Of a stretch of DNA of 64,000 nt, positions 35,255 to 45,144 are shown piece by piece. Below the pieces are notes generated by a model, which was given only the letters and a program-made list of their open reading frames with translations, was not told the DNA's origin and ran no database searches. Position 1 is the first letter of the stretch. Each line of letters begins with the position of its first letter. Position numbers and translations under genes: made by a program. The stretch lies in contig NZ_CP019427.1 in NCBI RefSeq assembly GCF_009834545.1, forward strand, positions 1,775,001 to 1,839,000. The letters are read 5' to 3'. This stretch comes from Pseudomonas sp. S04. GTDB taxonomy: Bacteria > Pseudomonadota > Gammaproteobacteria > Pseudomonadales > Pseudomonadaceae.

Positions 35255-37495
35255 ATGCGCACAGGGATGTTGGCGCTCGCACTGGGTCTGTTGACCCTGG
35301 TTTTTTTGCCGGCCTTACCACCGGTCGGGATGTTGCTGGCGATGGTCTTGCTGGCGCTGATGCTGCTGCCGTTTCGCACCTACCCGCTGGCGTTGTTTCT
35401 ATTGGGCCTGGTGTGGGCCTGTAGCAGTGCGCAGTGGGCGCTCGATAATCGCCTGGCGCCGGAGCTCGACGGCCAGACCCGCTGGATCGAAGGCCGGGTC
35501 GTGGGCTTGCCGCAGTACACACCCGGCGTGGTGCGCTTTGAGTTGGCCGATGCCCAGGCGCGGCGCACCGAGGTGCCGAAGTTGCTCCGGCTGGCCTGGT
35601 ATGACGGGCCGCGGGTCAACAGCGGCGAACGCTGGCGGCTGGCCGTGAAGCTCAAGCGTCCCGTGGGCCTGCTCAACCCCCATTCCTTTGATTACGAGGC
35701 CTGGCTGTTGGCGCAACGCATCGGTGCCACGGCCACCGTCAAGGACGGACAGCGCCTGCAGCCTGCGCAATGGGCCTGGCGCGACGCGGTTCGCCAGCGT
35801 TTGCTGGCCGTCGACGCCCAGGGCCGAGAAGGGGCACTGGCGGCGTTGGTGCTGGGCGACAGCTCTGGGTTGAGCCGTGCCGACTGGCAAGTCCTGCAGG
35901 ACACCGGCACCGTGCACTTGCTGGTGATTTCCGGACAGCACGTGGGTTTGCTGGCGGGGATGGTCTATCTGCTGATTGCGGGTCTCGCCCGGTATGGCCT
36001 GTGGCCGCAGCGCCTGGCGTGGTTGCCCTGGGCCTGTGGCCTGGCGTTCGCCGCGGCACTGGGCTATGGGTTGCTGGCGGGATTCGAGGTGCCCGTGCGC
36101 AGGGCCTGCGTGATGATTGGCCTGGTGTTGTTATGGCGCCTGCGCTTTCGTCATCTTGGGGCCTGGTGGTCATGGCTGCTGGCGCTCAATGCAGTGCTGC
36201 TGTTGGACCCCATGGCCAGTTTGCGCCCGGGGTTCTGGCTGTCGTTTGCTGCGGTGGCGGTGTTGATTTTCACCTTTGGCGGGCGACTGGGGCCGTGGCG
36301 CTGGTGGCAAACCTGGACCCGTGCCCAGTGGCTGATTGCGCTGGGCTTATGTCCGGTGCTGTTGATCCTCAACCTGCCCATCAGCCTCACCGGCCCCTTG
36401 GTCAATCTGTTGGCCGTGCCCTGGATCAGCTTGCTGGTCCTGCCCCCAGCCTTATTGGGCACGTTATTGCTGCCGGTGCCCTATATCGGGGAGGGCCTGC
36501 TGTGGCTGGCTGGCGGTTTGCTCGAGGGGCTGTTCGGCGCGCTGGCCTGGGTGGCGGGGAAACTGCCGGCCTGGGTGGCGCCGGCAGTACCTCTGTGGGT
36601 CTGGGCGATCGCCGTGCTGGGCGCGGTATTGCTGTTGCTGCCCAAGGGCTTGCCGCTGCGGTTGCTCGGCTGGCCGATGTTGCTGCTCCTGGTGTTCGCG
36701 CCGCTCCGGGAGCTGCCCGAAGGCCGGGCCGAAGTCTGGCAACTGGATGTCGGCCAGGGCCTGGCGATTGTGGTGCGCACCCGGCAGCACACTCTGCTCT
36801 ATGACACGGGCCCGGGTTTTCGCGACTCTGACCTCGGAGCGCAGGTGGTCCTGCCGGCGTTGCGCAAGTTCGGTGTCCGCCACCTGGACCTGATGCTGAT
36901 CAGTCACGCCCATGCCGATCATGCCGGGGGCGCTCGCTCGATCTGGCGTGGCCTACCGGTCACGCAGGTGATCAGCGGCGAACCGCCGGACCTGCCGGAT
37001 GAATTGCGCGCTTTGCCCTGTGTCAGTGGCAAGCAGTGGGAGTGGGACGGAGTGCGGTTTGCCCTGTGGCATTGGCCTGGGGCGACTGACAGCAATCAGA
37101 ATTCCTGTGTGTTGCAGATTGAGGCCAATGGTGAGCGCCTGCTGCTGACCGGCGATATTGACGCCCGTGCCGAGCGGGTGTTGCTCGATTCGTCGCTGGC
37201 GGTCCATAGCCATTGGTTGCAAGCGCCACACCACGGTAGCCGCAGTTCTTCATCCGAGGCTTTTGTCCGCGCGCTGACGCCCCAGGGGGTACTGATTTCC
37301 CGGGGGCATGGCAACAGCTTCGGTCATCCCCATCCGCAGGTGGTCGAGCGTTATCAACGCCTGGGAGTGCAGATCTATGACAGTGCCGAGCACGGCGCGG
37401 TGCGCCTGCTTCTGGGGGACTTCGCGGCGCCGCAGGCGATGCGTCGTGGAGCACGTTTCTGGCACAGAGCACCGTCCGTCAGCCCCGCACCCTGA
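35255..37495 (+). CDS. comEC: DNA-uptake channel ComEC/Rec2
   Basis: Inner-membrane protein of 746 residues. An N-terminal DUF4131 part, a competence channel domain with about ten membrane helices (from LVISGQHVGLLAGM near 222 to about 480), then a metallo-beta-lactamase-like domain with HAHADH at residues 551-556 and later APHHGSRSS. It moves single-stranded DNA across the inner membrane during transformation; the MBL domain may be a nuclease. Complete and uninterrupted. AAGGAC eight bases before the ATG. Type IV pilus genes, needed for uptake in other species, are not in the window and pilZ is deleted at 62205. Confidence 0.95.
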   Translation: MRTGMLALALGLLTLVFLPALPPVGMLLAMVLLALMLLPFRTYPLALFLLGLVWACSSAQWALDNRLAPELDGQTRWIEGRVVGLPQYTPGVVRFELADAQARRTEVPKLLRLAWYDGPRVNSGERWRLAVKLKRPVGLLNPHSFDYEAWLLAQRIGATATVKDGQRLQPAQWAWRDAVRQRLLAVDAQGREGALAALVLGDSSGLSRADWQVLQDTGTVHLLVISGQHVGLLAGMVYLLIAGLARYGLWPQRLAWLPWACGLAFAAALGYGLLAGFEVPVRRACVMIGLVLLWRLRFRHLGAWWSWLLALNAVLLLDPMASLRPGFWLSFAAVAVLIFTFGGRLGPWRWWQTWTRAQWLIALGLCPVLLILNLPISLTGPLVNLLAVPWISLLVLPPALLGTLLLPVPYIGEGLLWLAGGLLEGLFGALAWVAGKLPAWVAPAVPLWVWAIAVLGAVLLLLPKGLPLRLLGWPMLLLLVFAPLRELPEGRAEVWQLDVGQGLAIVVRTRQHTLLYDTGPGFRDSDLGAQVVLPALRKFGVRHLDLMLISHAHADHAGGARSIWRGLPVTQVISGEPPDLPDELRALPCVSGKQWEWDGVRFALWHWPGATDSNQNSCVLQIEANGERLLLTGDIDARAERVLLDSSLAVHSHWLQAPHHGSRSSSSEAFVRALTPQGVLISRGHGNSFGHPHPQVVERYQRLGVQIYDSAEHGAVRLLLGDFAAPQAMRRGARFWHRAPSVSPAP

Positions 37496-37600
37496 GGCGG
37501 CGCGGCCTGGTGCCTTTGCCGGGCACGGTCGTCGGCGGGCCCGGCCTCTATGGCCTGTCGGTATGCTAAAGTGGCGCACTTTTTCGAGGGGACTGTCACT

Positions 37601-38236
37601 GTGTGGGAATTGGTCAAATCCGGCGGCTGGATGATGTTGCCGATCATTTTGAGTTCGATCGCTGCATTGGGCATTGTTGCCGAGCGCCTGTGGACCCTGC
37701 GGGCCAGCCGTGTGACCCCGGAGCACTTGCTCGGGCAGGTCTGGGTGTGGATCAAGGACAAGCAACTCAATAAAGAAAAACTCAAGGAATTGCGCGCCAA
37801 CTCGCCGCTGGGGGAAATCCTCGCCGCGGGCCTGGCCAACTCCAAGCATGGTCGCGAGATCATGAAGGAGTGCATCGAAGAGGCTGCCGCCCGGGTCATT
37901 CATGAGCTGGAGCGCTATATCAATGCACTCGGTACCATTGCGGCCATGGCGCCATTACTGGGGCTGCTGGGTACGGTGCTGGGCATGATCGATATTTTCA
38001 GTTCGTTCATGGGCTCGGGCATGACCACCAACGCCGCGGTGCTGGCCGGGGGGATTTCCAAGGCCCTGATCACCACGGCCGCGGGCCTGATGGTGGGGAT
38101 TCCGTCGGTGTTCTTCCACCGGTTCCTGCAACGCCGCATCGATGAACTGGTGGTCGGCATGGAGCAGGAGGCGATCAAGCTGGTTGAAGTGGTGCAGGGC
38201 GACCGTGACGTCGACCTGACCGAGGGCAAAGCGTGA
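37601..38236 (+). CDS. exbB: ExbB/TolQ-like proton channel subunit
   Basis: Inner-membrane protein of 211 residues with three membrane segments (about 8-28, 110-135 and 155-175) and the family stretch APLLGLLGTVLGMI. GTG 37601 with GAGGGG upstream is the start. With the next gene product it should form a proton-driven motor. No tonB, tolA or pal lies nearby; the operon partner downstream is lpxK. Confidence 0.92.
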   Translation: MWELVKSGGWMMLPIILSSIAALGIVAERLWTLRASRVTPEHLLGQVWVWIKDKQLNKEKLKELRANSPLGEILAAGLANSKHGREIMKECIEEAAARVIHELERYINALGTIAAMAPLLGLLGTVLGMIDIFSSFMGSGMTTNAAVLAGGISKALITTAAGLMVGIPSVFFHRFLQRRIDELVVGMEQEAIKLVEVVQGDRDVDLTEGKA

Positions 38237-38661
38237 AATTCCGCCGTAAGCCACGGGAGAATGTGGACATCAACCTGGCGTCGCTGATCGACGTGGTGTT
38301 TATCCTGCTGCTGTTTTTCGTCGTGACCACTACCTTCACCCGGGAAACCCAGCTGCGTGTCGATTTGCCGGAAGCGGTCAGCGGCTCGCCGGCCGAAGAT
38401 CAGCAGGCCAAGCAACTGGATGTCGCCATCAGCGCCGACGGGACGTTCTCGGTGAACAACCAGGTGCTGCCCAAGAACGACCTGGCCAGCGTGATCGATG
38501 CGTTGAAAAAACAGTCCAATGGCGACACCAACCTGCCGCTGTCCATCAGCGCCGATGGCAAGACCCAGCACCAGGCGGTCATCACCGCCATGGACGCCGC
38601 CGGCAAGCTGGGATTCACCCATTTGCGCATGACCACTGTCGAGGCGGCTCCGGCACCCTGA
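38233..38661 (+). CDS. exbD: ExbD/TolR-like protein
   Basis: Protein of 142 residues. Short cytoplasmic N-terminus, one membrane helix (about 17-38) with the essential Asp20 ([13 protein letters not shown]), then a periplasmic domain. Starts at GTG overlapping the previous stop and ends sharing a base with lpxK, so the three genes are coupled. Confidence 0.92.
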   Translation: MKFRRKPRENVDINLASLIDVVFILLLFFVVTTTFTRETQLRVDLPEAVSGSPAEDQQAKQLDVAISADGTFSVNNQVLPKNDLASVIDALKKQSNGDTNLPLSISADGKTQHQAVITAMDAAGKLGFTHLRMTTVEAAPAP

Positions 38662-39671
38662 TGGCCATGTCCGATCGATTGCTCGCCGCGTGGTACGCCG
38701 GTCATCCGGCGCTTAAAGTCTTGTGGCCACTGGAGTGGTTGTACCGGCGCGTGGTCACGGCCAAGCGCCGGCGGTTCCTGGCGGGCGAGGGCGAGATCTA
38801 CCAGCCCCCGGTGCCGTTGATCGTGGTCGGCAACATCACGGTCGGGGGCACCGGCAAGACGCCGTTGATTCTGTGGATGATCGAACACTGCCAGCGCGCC
38901 GGCCTGCGGGTCGGGGTGGTCAGTCGTGGCTACGGGGCGACGCCGCCGCAGTTGCCCTGGCGGGTCGAGGCGCAACAGACAGCCGCGATGGCCGGCGATG
39001 AGCCGCTGCTGATCGTCCAGCGCACTGGCGTGCCCTTGATGATCGATCCGGACCGCAGTCGCGCCGTCCGTGCGTTGTTGGCCGCCGAGCCGCTGGACCT
39101 GATCCTTTCCGACGACGGCATGCAGCATTACCGCCTGGCGCGCGACCTCGAACTGGTGCTGATCGATGCCGCGCGCGGCCTGGGCAATCGTCGTTGCCTG
39201 CCGGCTGGGCCGTTGCGCGAGCCGGTGGAGCGCCTGCAAAGCGTTGATGCGGTGCTGTACAACGGCGCCCTGGCTGATGCCGACGATGGTTTTGCATTCC
39301 GCTTGCAACCCACGGCTCTGGTCAACCTGTTGACCGGCGAGCGCCGCGGCCTCGAGCATTTTCCAGCGGGGCAGGCGTTGCACGCAGTGGCCGGGATCGG
39401 CAATCCGCAACGTTTCTTCACTACCCTTGAAACGCTACACTGGCAGCCTGTGCCACATGCGTTTGCCGACCACGCGCAATACAGCGCGGCGGCCTTGAAT
39501 TTCACGCCATCGCTACCGCTGGTCATGACGGAAAAGGATGCGGTGAAATGCCGAGCCTTTGCTGCCCCCGACTGGTGGTACCTGGCGGTCGATGCTGCGC
39601 CTTCACCGGCTTTCGTGGCCTGGTTCGATACGCAGCTGATGCGGCTGTTGCCCGCACGTCTTTTGCCTTAA
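38661..39671 (+). CDS. lpxK: Tetraacyldisaccharide 4'-kinase
   Basis: Peripheral inner-membrane enzyme of 336 residues, phosphorylating lipid A disaccharide at the 4' position. Walker A GGTGKT is at 62-67 and an N-terminal amphipathic anchor ([10 protein letters not shown]) precedes it. [13 protein letters not shown] carries the catalytic and Walker B-like residues. Start ATG shares one base with the exbD stop (TGATG). Confidence 0.96.
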   Translation: MAMSDRLLAAWYAGHPALKVLWPLEWLYRRVVTAKRRRFLAGEGEIYQPPVPLIVVGNITVGGTGKTPLILWMIEHCQRAGLRVGVVSRGYGATPPQLPWRVEAQQTAAMAGDEPLLIVQRTGVPLMIDPDRSRAVRALLAAEPLDLILSDDGMQHYRLARDLELVLIDAARGLGNRRCLPAGPLREPVERLQSVDAVLYNGALADADDGFAFRLQPTALVNLLTGERRGLEHFPAGQALHAVAGIGNPQRFFTTLETLHWQPVPHAFADHAQYSAAALNFTPSLPLVMTEKDAVKCRAFAAPDWWYLAVDAAPSPAFVAWFDTQLMRLLPARLLP

Positions 39672-39695
39672 ACGCTTTTTTCCAGGGAGTTTTTC

Positions 39696-39881
39696 ATGGA
39701 CACCAAATTGCTCGACATCCTCGCCTGCCCGATCTGCAAAGGTCCACTCAAGCTCAGCGCCGACAAGACCGAACTGATCAGCAAGGGTGCTGGCCTGGCA
39801 TTTCCGATTCGTGATGGCATTCCGGTCATGCTGGAAACCGAAGCCCGTACCCTGACCACCGAAGAGCGCCTGGACAAATGA
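39696..39881 (+). CDS. Trm112-like small zinc protein (YcaR)
   Basis: Protein of 61 residues. CPIC (Cys11, Cys14) starts a zinc-ribbon-like motif, but the second cysteine pair is missing, as in other YcaR-type proteins. Conserved between lpxK and kdsB. In other organisms Trm112 proteins activate methyltransferases; the role here is unproved. Stop overlaps the kdsB start. Confidence 0.9.
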   Translation: MDTKLLDILACPICKGPLKLSADKTELISKGAGLAFPIRDGIPVMLETEARTLTTEERLDK

Positions 39882-40642
39882 GCAACGCGTTCACCGTGGT
39901 GATTCCGGCGCGATTTGCCTCCACGCGCCTGCCGGGCAAGCCCCTGCAGATGATTGCCGGCAAGCCGATGGTCCAGCATGTCTGGGAACAGGCGCGTAAA
40001 AGTGCCGCCCAACGAGTGGTAATCGCCACCGACGACGCGCGCATTGTCGAGGCCTGCCAGGCCTTTGGTGGCGAAGTGGTGATGACCCGGGTCGACCACA
40101 ACTCCGGCACTGACCGCCTGGCCGAGGTGGCCACCCAGTTGGGCCTGGCGCCAGATGCCATCGTGGTCAACGTCCAGGGTGACGAGCCGTTGATTCCGCC
40201 GAGCGTGATCGACCAGGTCGCCGCCAACCTGGCAGCTCATGCAGAAGCGGGCATGGCGACCCTGGCCGAACCGATCGAAGACCTTGAAACCCTGTTCAAC
40301 ACCAATGTGGTCAAGGTCGTCAGCGACCTCAATGGCCTGGCGTTGACCTTCAGTCGGGCGACCCTGCCGTGGGCGCGCGACCAGTTCGCCAAGAGCCAGA
40401 CGCAAATGCCTGAAGGCGTGCCGTACCGCCGTCATATCGGGATCTACGCCTACCGTGCCGGCTTCCTGCATGACTTCGTCAGCTGGGGCCCGTGCTGGCT
40501 GGAAGACACCGAGTGCCTGGAGCAGCTGCGCGCGCTCTGGCACGGCGTGCGCATTCATGTCGCCGATGCCCTTATTGCCCCGCCAGCGGGGGTCGACACC
40601 CTTGAAGACCTCGAGCGCGTCCGTCGCCTGCTGGAGGCCTGA
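39878..40642 (+). CDS. kdsB: CMP-KDO synthetase
   Basis: Cytosolic enzyme of 254 residues that activates KDO with CTP for lipopolysaccharide core assembly. N-terminal [14 protein letters not shown] nucleotide-binding loop, NVQGDEPLI and [10 protein letters not shown] are signature motifs. ATGA overlap with the gene before and TGATG with the gene after. Confidence 0.96.
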   Translation: MSNAFTVVIPARFASTRLPGKPLQMIAGKPMVQHVWEQARKSAAQRVVIATDDARIVEACQAFGGEVVMTRVDHNSGTDRLAEVATQLGLAPDAIVVNVQGDEPLIPPSVIDQVAANLAAHAEAGMATLAEPIEDLETLFNTNVVKVVSDLNGLALTFSRATLPWARDQFAKSQTQMPEGVPYRRHIGIYAYRAGFLHDFVSWGPCWLEDTECLEQLRALWHGVRIHVADALIAPPAGVDTLEDLERVRRLLEA

Positions 40643-41106
40643 TGCGGGTTCTGTTTGTCTGCCTGGGCAATATCTGCCGGTCGCCGACGGCCGAAGGCGT
40701 ACTGCGGCATAAGCTGCGTGCAGCCGGGCTGACCGGGCAGGTCGACGTGGCTTCTGCCGGCACCGGCGACTGGCATGTCGGCAATCCGCCCGACAAGCGC
40801 AGCCAGGCCGCAGCCCTGCGCCGGGGCTACGACCTGTCGGCGCAACGGGCGCAACAGGTAACGCGTGCCGACTTCTCCAGCTACGACCTGATCCTGGCCA
40901 TGGACCAGAGCAACCTGCGCCACCTCAAGACCCTGCAGCCCACCCAGGGCAAGGCTGAGCTGGACCTGTTCCTGCGTCGATATGAGTCGAGTGTCGATGA
41001 CGTACCGGATCCTTACTACGACGGTGAACATGGCTTCGAACAGGTGCTGGACCTGATCGAACAGGCCTGCGATTTGCTGGTGATTGAATTGAAGGGACGC
41101 TTATGA
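40642..41106 (+). CDS. Low-molecular-weight protein tyrosine phosphatase
   Basis: Protein of 154 residues. The active-site loop CLGNICRS has nucleophile Cys7 and Arg13 (C-x5-R), and the general acid is Asp123 in DPYYDG. Eukaryote-like LMW-PTP, often paired with tyrosine kinases of exopolysaccharide synthesis, though none is here. Lodged between kdsB and murB by 1- and 4-base overlaps. Confidence 0.94.
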   Translation: MRVLFVCLGNICRSPTAEGVLRHKLRAAGLTGQVDVASAGTGDWHVGNPPDKRSQAAALRRGYDLSAQRAQQVTRADFSSYDLILAMDQSNLRHLKTLQPTQGKAELDLFLRRYESSVDDVPDPYYDGEHGFEQVLDLIEQACDLLVIELKGRL

Positions 41107-42122
41107 CTTTGCACCTGCAGTCGCAGGTTTCGCTCAAGCCGTTCAACAGCTTTGGCGTGGATGTGCGCGCGCAACTGTTCGCCGAGGCCCGCAGCGATGC
41201 CGACGTGCGCCAGGCGCTGGCGTATGCCGACGAGCACGGGCTGCCAATGCTGGTGATCGGCGCGGGCAGCAATCTGCTGCTGACGGCGGATATCCAGGCG
41301 CTGGTGCTGCGCATGGCCACTCGCGGGATTCGCCAGTTGAGCGACGATGGCACGCGTGTAGTGATCGAAGCCGAGGCGGGCGAAGCCTGGCACCCCTTTG
41401 TGCTGTGGACGCTGGCGCAGGGCTTGTCGGGTCTTGAGAACCTCAGCCTGATTCCCGGCACGGTAGGTGCGGCGCCGATGCAGAACATCGGGGCCTATGG
41501 GGTCGAGATCAAGGACGTGTTCGCCGGGTTGACGGCCCTCGATCGCCAGACCGGCGAGCTGCGGGATTTCACCCTGGCCGAATGTAACTTCGCCTACCGC
41601 GACAGCTTGTTCAAGCAACAGGTTGGCCGCTGGTTGATCCTGCGGGTACGTTTTGCCCTGGACCGGGTCGAGCATTTGCACCTGGAATACGGTCCGGTGC
41701 GCCAGCGCCTGACCGAGCAGGGCATCGAGCGGCCGAGCGCCAGCGATGTCAGCCGGGCGATTTGCAGTATTCGCAGTGAGAAGCTGCCTGACCCGGCCGT
41801 GCTCGGCAACGCCGGCAGCTTTTTCAAGAATCCGCTGGTCGGCGCCCAGTTGGCCGCGCAAATCCGCCTCGCGCACCCGGGCCTGGTCGGATATCCACAA
41901 GCCGATGGCCAGGTCAAACTGGCGGCCGGCTGGTTGATCGAGCAGGCGGGCTGGAAAGGTTTTCGCGAAGGCGACGCCGGAGTACACCGGCTGCAATCGC
42001 TGGTGCTGGTCAACTATGGCGGTGCCACCGGGCTTGAGTTGCTCGCGCTGGCGCAGCGGATCCAGAAAGACATATTCGAGCGTTTTAATGTCGAGCTGGA
42101 AATGGAACCGAACCGCTATTGA
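41103..42122 (+). CDS. murB: UDP-N-acetylenolpyruvoylglucosamine reductase
   Basis: Flavoenzyme of 339 residues for the second committed step of peptidoglycan synthesis. FAD-binding residues in VIGAGSNLLL and LIPGTVGAAPMQNIGAYG. The catalytic Ser239 is in GNAGSFFKNP, and the C-terminal Glu lies near the end. It is type I by length. Ends the lpxK-kdsB-murB string, with a strong terminator 25 bases on. Confidence 0.97.
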   Translation: MTLHLQSQVSLKPFNSFGVDVRAQLFAEARSDADVRQALAYADEHGLPMLVIGAGSNLLLTADIQALVLRMATRGIRQLSDDGTRVVIEAEAGEAWHPFVLWTLAQGLSGLENLSLIPGTVGAAPMQNIGAYGVEIKDVFAGLTALDRQTGELRDFTLAECNFAYRDSLFKQQVGRWLILRVRFALDRVEHLHLEYGPVRQRLTEQGIERPSASDVSRAICSIRSEKLPDPAVLGNAGSFFKNPLVGAQLAAQIRLAHPGLVGYPQADGQVKLAAGWLIEQAGWKGFREGDAGVHRLQSLVLVNYGGATGLELLALAQRIQKDIFERFNVELEMEPNRY

Positions 42123-42147
42123 GCTACGCTTGAACGCTGAACCCAGA

Positions 42148-42181
42148 GCCCTGCACACCCTAATGGTTGCAGGGCTTTTTT
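42148..42181 (+). terminator. Terminator after murB
   Basis: GCCCTGCA/TGCAGGGC with a 12-base loop and six T. Confidence 0.88.
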
Positions 42182-42198
42182 GTTAATGATCAGTTAAC
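42182..42198. promoter_or_regulatory. 17-base imperfect palindrome before iorA
   Basis: GTTAA-TGATCAG-TTAAC immediately after the murB terminator. Its form suits an operator for the iorAB-mocA unit (inference). A second perfect hairpin, GTGAAGA/TCTTCAC, is at 42243-42260. Confidence 0.35.
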
Positions 42199-42361
42199 GT
42201 GAGCTTCTGACGATGTTTTCATTTTGCTCCACCGAAGGCCCGGTGAAGACCCATCTTCACAAGAGAGCCCATTAGCCTGAGTCGATCTGCGTGTTCCGAA
42301 CCCTCGCTACAGCGCGGCAGATAACTCGGCCCCATAACCTCATGCATATGCGGGCGTGCCC

Positions 42362-42832
42362 ATGATTACCCTGAAGCTCAATGGTCAAGACCATCAACTG
42401 GACGTCACCGAGGACATGCCGCTGCTCTGGGCGATCCGCGACGTTGCCGGTTACAGCGGCACCAAGTTTGGCTGTGGCATGGGCCTGTGCGGTGCGTGCA
42501 CGATCCATATCGACGGTGCCCCGGCGCGCAGTTGCATCACCCCGATCGGTTCGGTGGTCGGCCAGGATATCGGTACTATCGACAACCTGCACCGCGATCC
42601 GCTCGGCCAACTGGTCCAGCAAGCCTGGCTTGATACGGCCGTGGCGCAGTGCGGATTCTGCCAGGGTGGCCAGATCATGTCGGCCACAGCATTGCTCAAG
42701 ACCCATCCCAACCCCAGCGATGAGCAGATCGAGACCGCGATGGTCGGCAATATCTGCCGCTGTGGCACCTATAACCGGATCAAGACTGCAATCCGCCAGG
42801 TGGCGACTCATCTGCAGGAGGCCAAGGCATGA
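42362..42832 (+). CDS. iorA: Molybdenum hydroxylase small [2Fe-2S] subunit
   Basis: Protein of 156 residues. Plant-type ferredoxin cluster cysteines 38, 43, 46 and 58, and second-cluster cysteines 97, 100, 132 and 134 (CGFC and CRC). Matches IorA of isoquinoline 1-oxidoreductase and related two-subunit hydroxylases. No signal peptide, while its partner has one. ATGA overlap with iorB. Substrate class (N-heterocycle or aldehyde) not determined. Confidence 0.92.
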   Translation: MITLKLNGQDHQLDVTEDMPLLWAIRDVAGYSGTKFGCGMGLCGACTIHIDGAPARSCITPIGSVVGQDIGTIDNLHRDPLGQLVQQAWLDTAVAQCGFCQGGQIMSATALLKTHPNPSDEQIETAMVGNICRCGTYNRIKTAIRQVATHLQEAKA

Positions 42833-45144
42833 GCCGCTTACCCAGTGATTTTGTCCTGAGCAACCTCAGTCGACGCGGCTTTCTCAAGGGGGCAGGCGCC
42901 ACCGGTGCGCTGGTGCTGGCAGCCAGTTGGGGGTGGCAGGAGGCGTTCGCCGAGGTCAAAAAGTTCGGTGCCGAGGGCATGCCCAACGGCTGGATCGATG
43001 ACCCCAAGGTGTACGTCAGCATAGCCGCCGATGGCACGGTGACGGTGCTGTGCAACCGCTCGGAAATGGGCCAGGGCGTGCGCACCAGCTTGAGCATGGT
43101 GGTGGCCGATGAACTGGACGCCGACTGGGCCATGGTCAAGGTCCGCCAGGCGCCGGGCGATGAAGTACGTTTCGGCAACCAGGACACCGACGGTTCGCGC
43201 AGCATGCGCCACTGGTACGAGCCGATGCGCCGGTGTGGGGCCGCGGCGCGGAGCATGCTGGAGCAGGCGGCGGCCAATCAATGGCAAGTGCCGGTCGACG
43301 AATGCCGGGCGCAATTGCATACCGTCCGCCATCAGCCCAGTGGTCGTCAATTAGGCTACGGCGCGCTGGCCGAGGCGGCCGCTGCCTTGCCGGTACCGGC
43401 GCGAGAAAGCCTGCGGCTGAAGCAGCCGTCGGAGTTTCGTTACATCGGCAAGGAGTCGGTGCGTGCCATTGACGGCGAAGACATCGTCACCGGGCGGGCG
43501 GTCTACGGCGCCGATGTGCACTTCGAAGGTATGCTCTTTGCCACCGTAGCGCGGCCGGCGGTGTATGGCGGCACGGTCAAGTCCTTTGATGCCAGTGCGG
43601 CGCTGAAGGTGCCGGGGGTGGTCAAGGTGATGCAGATCGACAGTCGGCCGATTCCCTCCGAGTTCCAGCCGCTGGGCGGTGTGGCAGTGATTGCGAGCAA
43701 TACCTGGGCGGCGATCAAGGGGCGCGAGGCGCTGAAAATTGTCTGGGCCGACGGCGCCAATGCCGCATATGACTCGCTTGCCTACCGCAAGGAGCTGGAG
43801 GCTGCTGCGCTCAAGCCGGGCAAGGTAGTGCGCAGCACCGGCAATATCGACGAGGCGCTGAACAGTGCCGACAGCAGCCTGGAAGCGTCCTATTACTTGC
43901 CTCACCTGGCACAGTCGCCAATGGAGCCGATGGTTGCCGTAGCGCGCTTCAAGGATGGCCAGTGCGAAGCCTGGGCGCCGAGCCAGGCCCCCCAGGTCAC
44001 CCGTGAGCGCATCGCCGAACGCCTGGGCATACCGTTCGACAAGGTCAGGGTGAACGTCACCTTGCTCGGTGGTGGTTTCGGGCGCAAGTCCAAGCCGGAC
44101 TTCATCCTCGAGGCGGCGATCCTGGCCCAGGCGTTTCCCGGCAAGGCGGTACGGGTGCAGTGGACCCGTGAAGACGATATCCACAACTCCTACTTCCATA
44201 CGGTTTCGGCCGAATACCTCAAGGCCAGTCTCAATCAGGACGGCATGCCATCCGGCTGGCTGCACCGCACCGTGGCGCCGAGCATCACCGCGTTGTTCGC
44301 GCCGGGGATGAATCACGAAGCCGCTTTTGAGCTGGGCATGGGCTTCACCAACATGGCCTATGCGATTCCCAACGTGCGCCTGGAAAATCCCGCAGCCGCT
44401 GCCCATACCCGGGTCGGCTGGTATCGTTCGGTGTCGAACATTCCCCATGGTTTCGCCATCCAGAGCTTTGTCGACGAGCTGGCGCACAAGGCCGGCCAGG
44501 ATCCGCTGAAGTACCAGATCAAGCTATTGGGGCCTGATAGGCAGATCGACCCGCGGACCTTGAGCGAGGAGTGGAACTACGGCGAATCCCCCGAACGTTA
44601 CCCGATCGACACTGCGCGTCTGCGTGCGGTGCTGGAAACCGCCGCCCAGGCTGCCGGCTGGGGTCGCGAGTTGCCCAAGGGCCGTGGCCTGGGGCTGGCA
44701 GTGCACTACAGCTTCGTCACCTATGTGGCGGCAGTCATCGAAGTGGAGGTCGGGGATGACGGGACGCTGGTGGTGCACAAGGCGGATATCGCCGTCGATT
44801 GTGGTCCGCAGATCAATCCCGAGCGTATTCGCTCGCAGTTCGAGGGGGCCTGCGTGATGGGCCTGGGCAACGCGGTGCTGGGGGAGATCAGCTTCAAGGA
44901 CGGCAAGGTCCAGCAAGACAACTTCCATATGTACGAGGTGGCACGCATGTCCCTGGCGCCAAAGGTGCTGGCGGTGCATCTGGTCACGCCACCGGGCAAC
45001 GTGCCATTGGGTGGGGTCGGCGAGCCGGGCGTGCCACCGATTGCACCGGCCCTGTGCAATGCGATCTTTGCCGCGACTGGCAAGCGTATCCGCAGTTTGC
45101 CCGTGCGTTATCAGTTGCAAGGCTGGCAGCAGGAAAAGGCCTGA
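42829..45144 (+). CDS. iorB: Molybdenum hydroxylase large subunit with Tat signal
   Basis: Protein of 771 residues that binds the molybdopterin cofactor. N-terminal twin-arginine signal SRRGFLKG (Arg15-Arg16) with a hydrophobic region up to AFA predicts export as a folded complex, carrying IorA along. Later motifs include LLGGGFGRK, and the catalytic Glu732 lies in GGVGEPGVPP. Resembles IorB. No cytochrome subunit is encoded next to it, so the electron acceptor is unknown. Ends TGATG into a mocA-like gene. Confidence 0.92.
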   Translation: MSRLPSDFVLSNLSRRGFLKGAGATGALVLAASWGWQEAFAEVKKFGAEGMPNGWIDDPKVYVSIAADGTVTVLCNRSEMGQGVRTSLSMVVADELDADWAMVKVRQAPGDEVRFGNQDTDGSRSMRHWYEPMRRCGAAARSMLEQAAANQWQVPVDECRAQLHTVRHQPSGRQLGYGALAEAAAALPVPARESLRLKQPSEFRYIGKESVRAIDGEDIVTGRAVYGADVHFEGMLFATVARPAVYGGTVKSFDASAALKVPGVVKVMQIDSRPIPSEFQPLGGVAVIASNTWAAIKGREALKIVWADGANAAYDSLAYRKELEAAALKPGKVVRSTGNIDEALNSADSSLEASYYLPHLAQSPMEPMVAVARFKDGQCEAWAPSQAPQVTRERIAERLGIPFDKVRVNVTLLGGGFGRKSKPDFILEAAILAQAFPGKAVRVQWTREDDIHNSYFHTVSAEYLKASLNQDGMPSGWLHRTVAPSITALFAPGMNHEAAFELGMGFTNMAYAIPNVRLENPAAAAHTRVGWYRSVSNIPHGFAIQSFVDELAHKAGQDPLKYQIKLLGPDRQIDPRTLSEEWNYGESPERYPIDTARLRAVLETAAQAAGWGRELPKGRGLGLAVHYSFVTYVAAVIEVEVGDDGTLVVHKADIAVDCGPQINPERIRSQFEGACVMGLGNAVLGEISFKDGKVQQDNFHMYEVARMSLAPKVLAVHLVTPPGNVPLGGVGEPGVPPIAPALCNAIFAATGKRIRSLPVRYQLQGWQQEKA

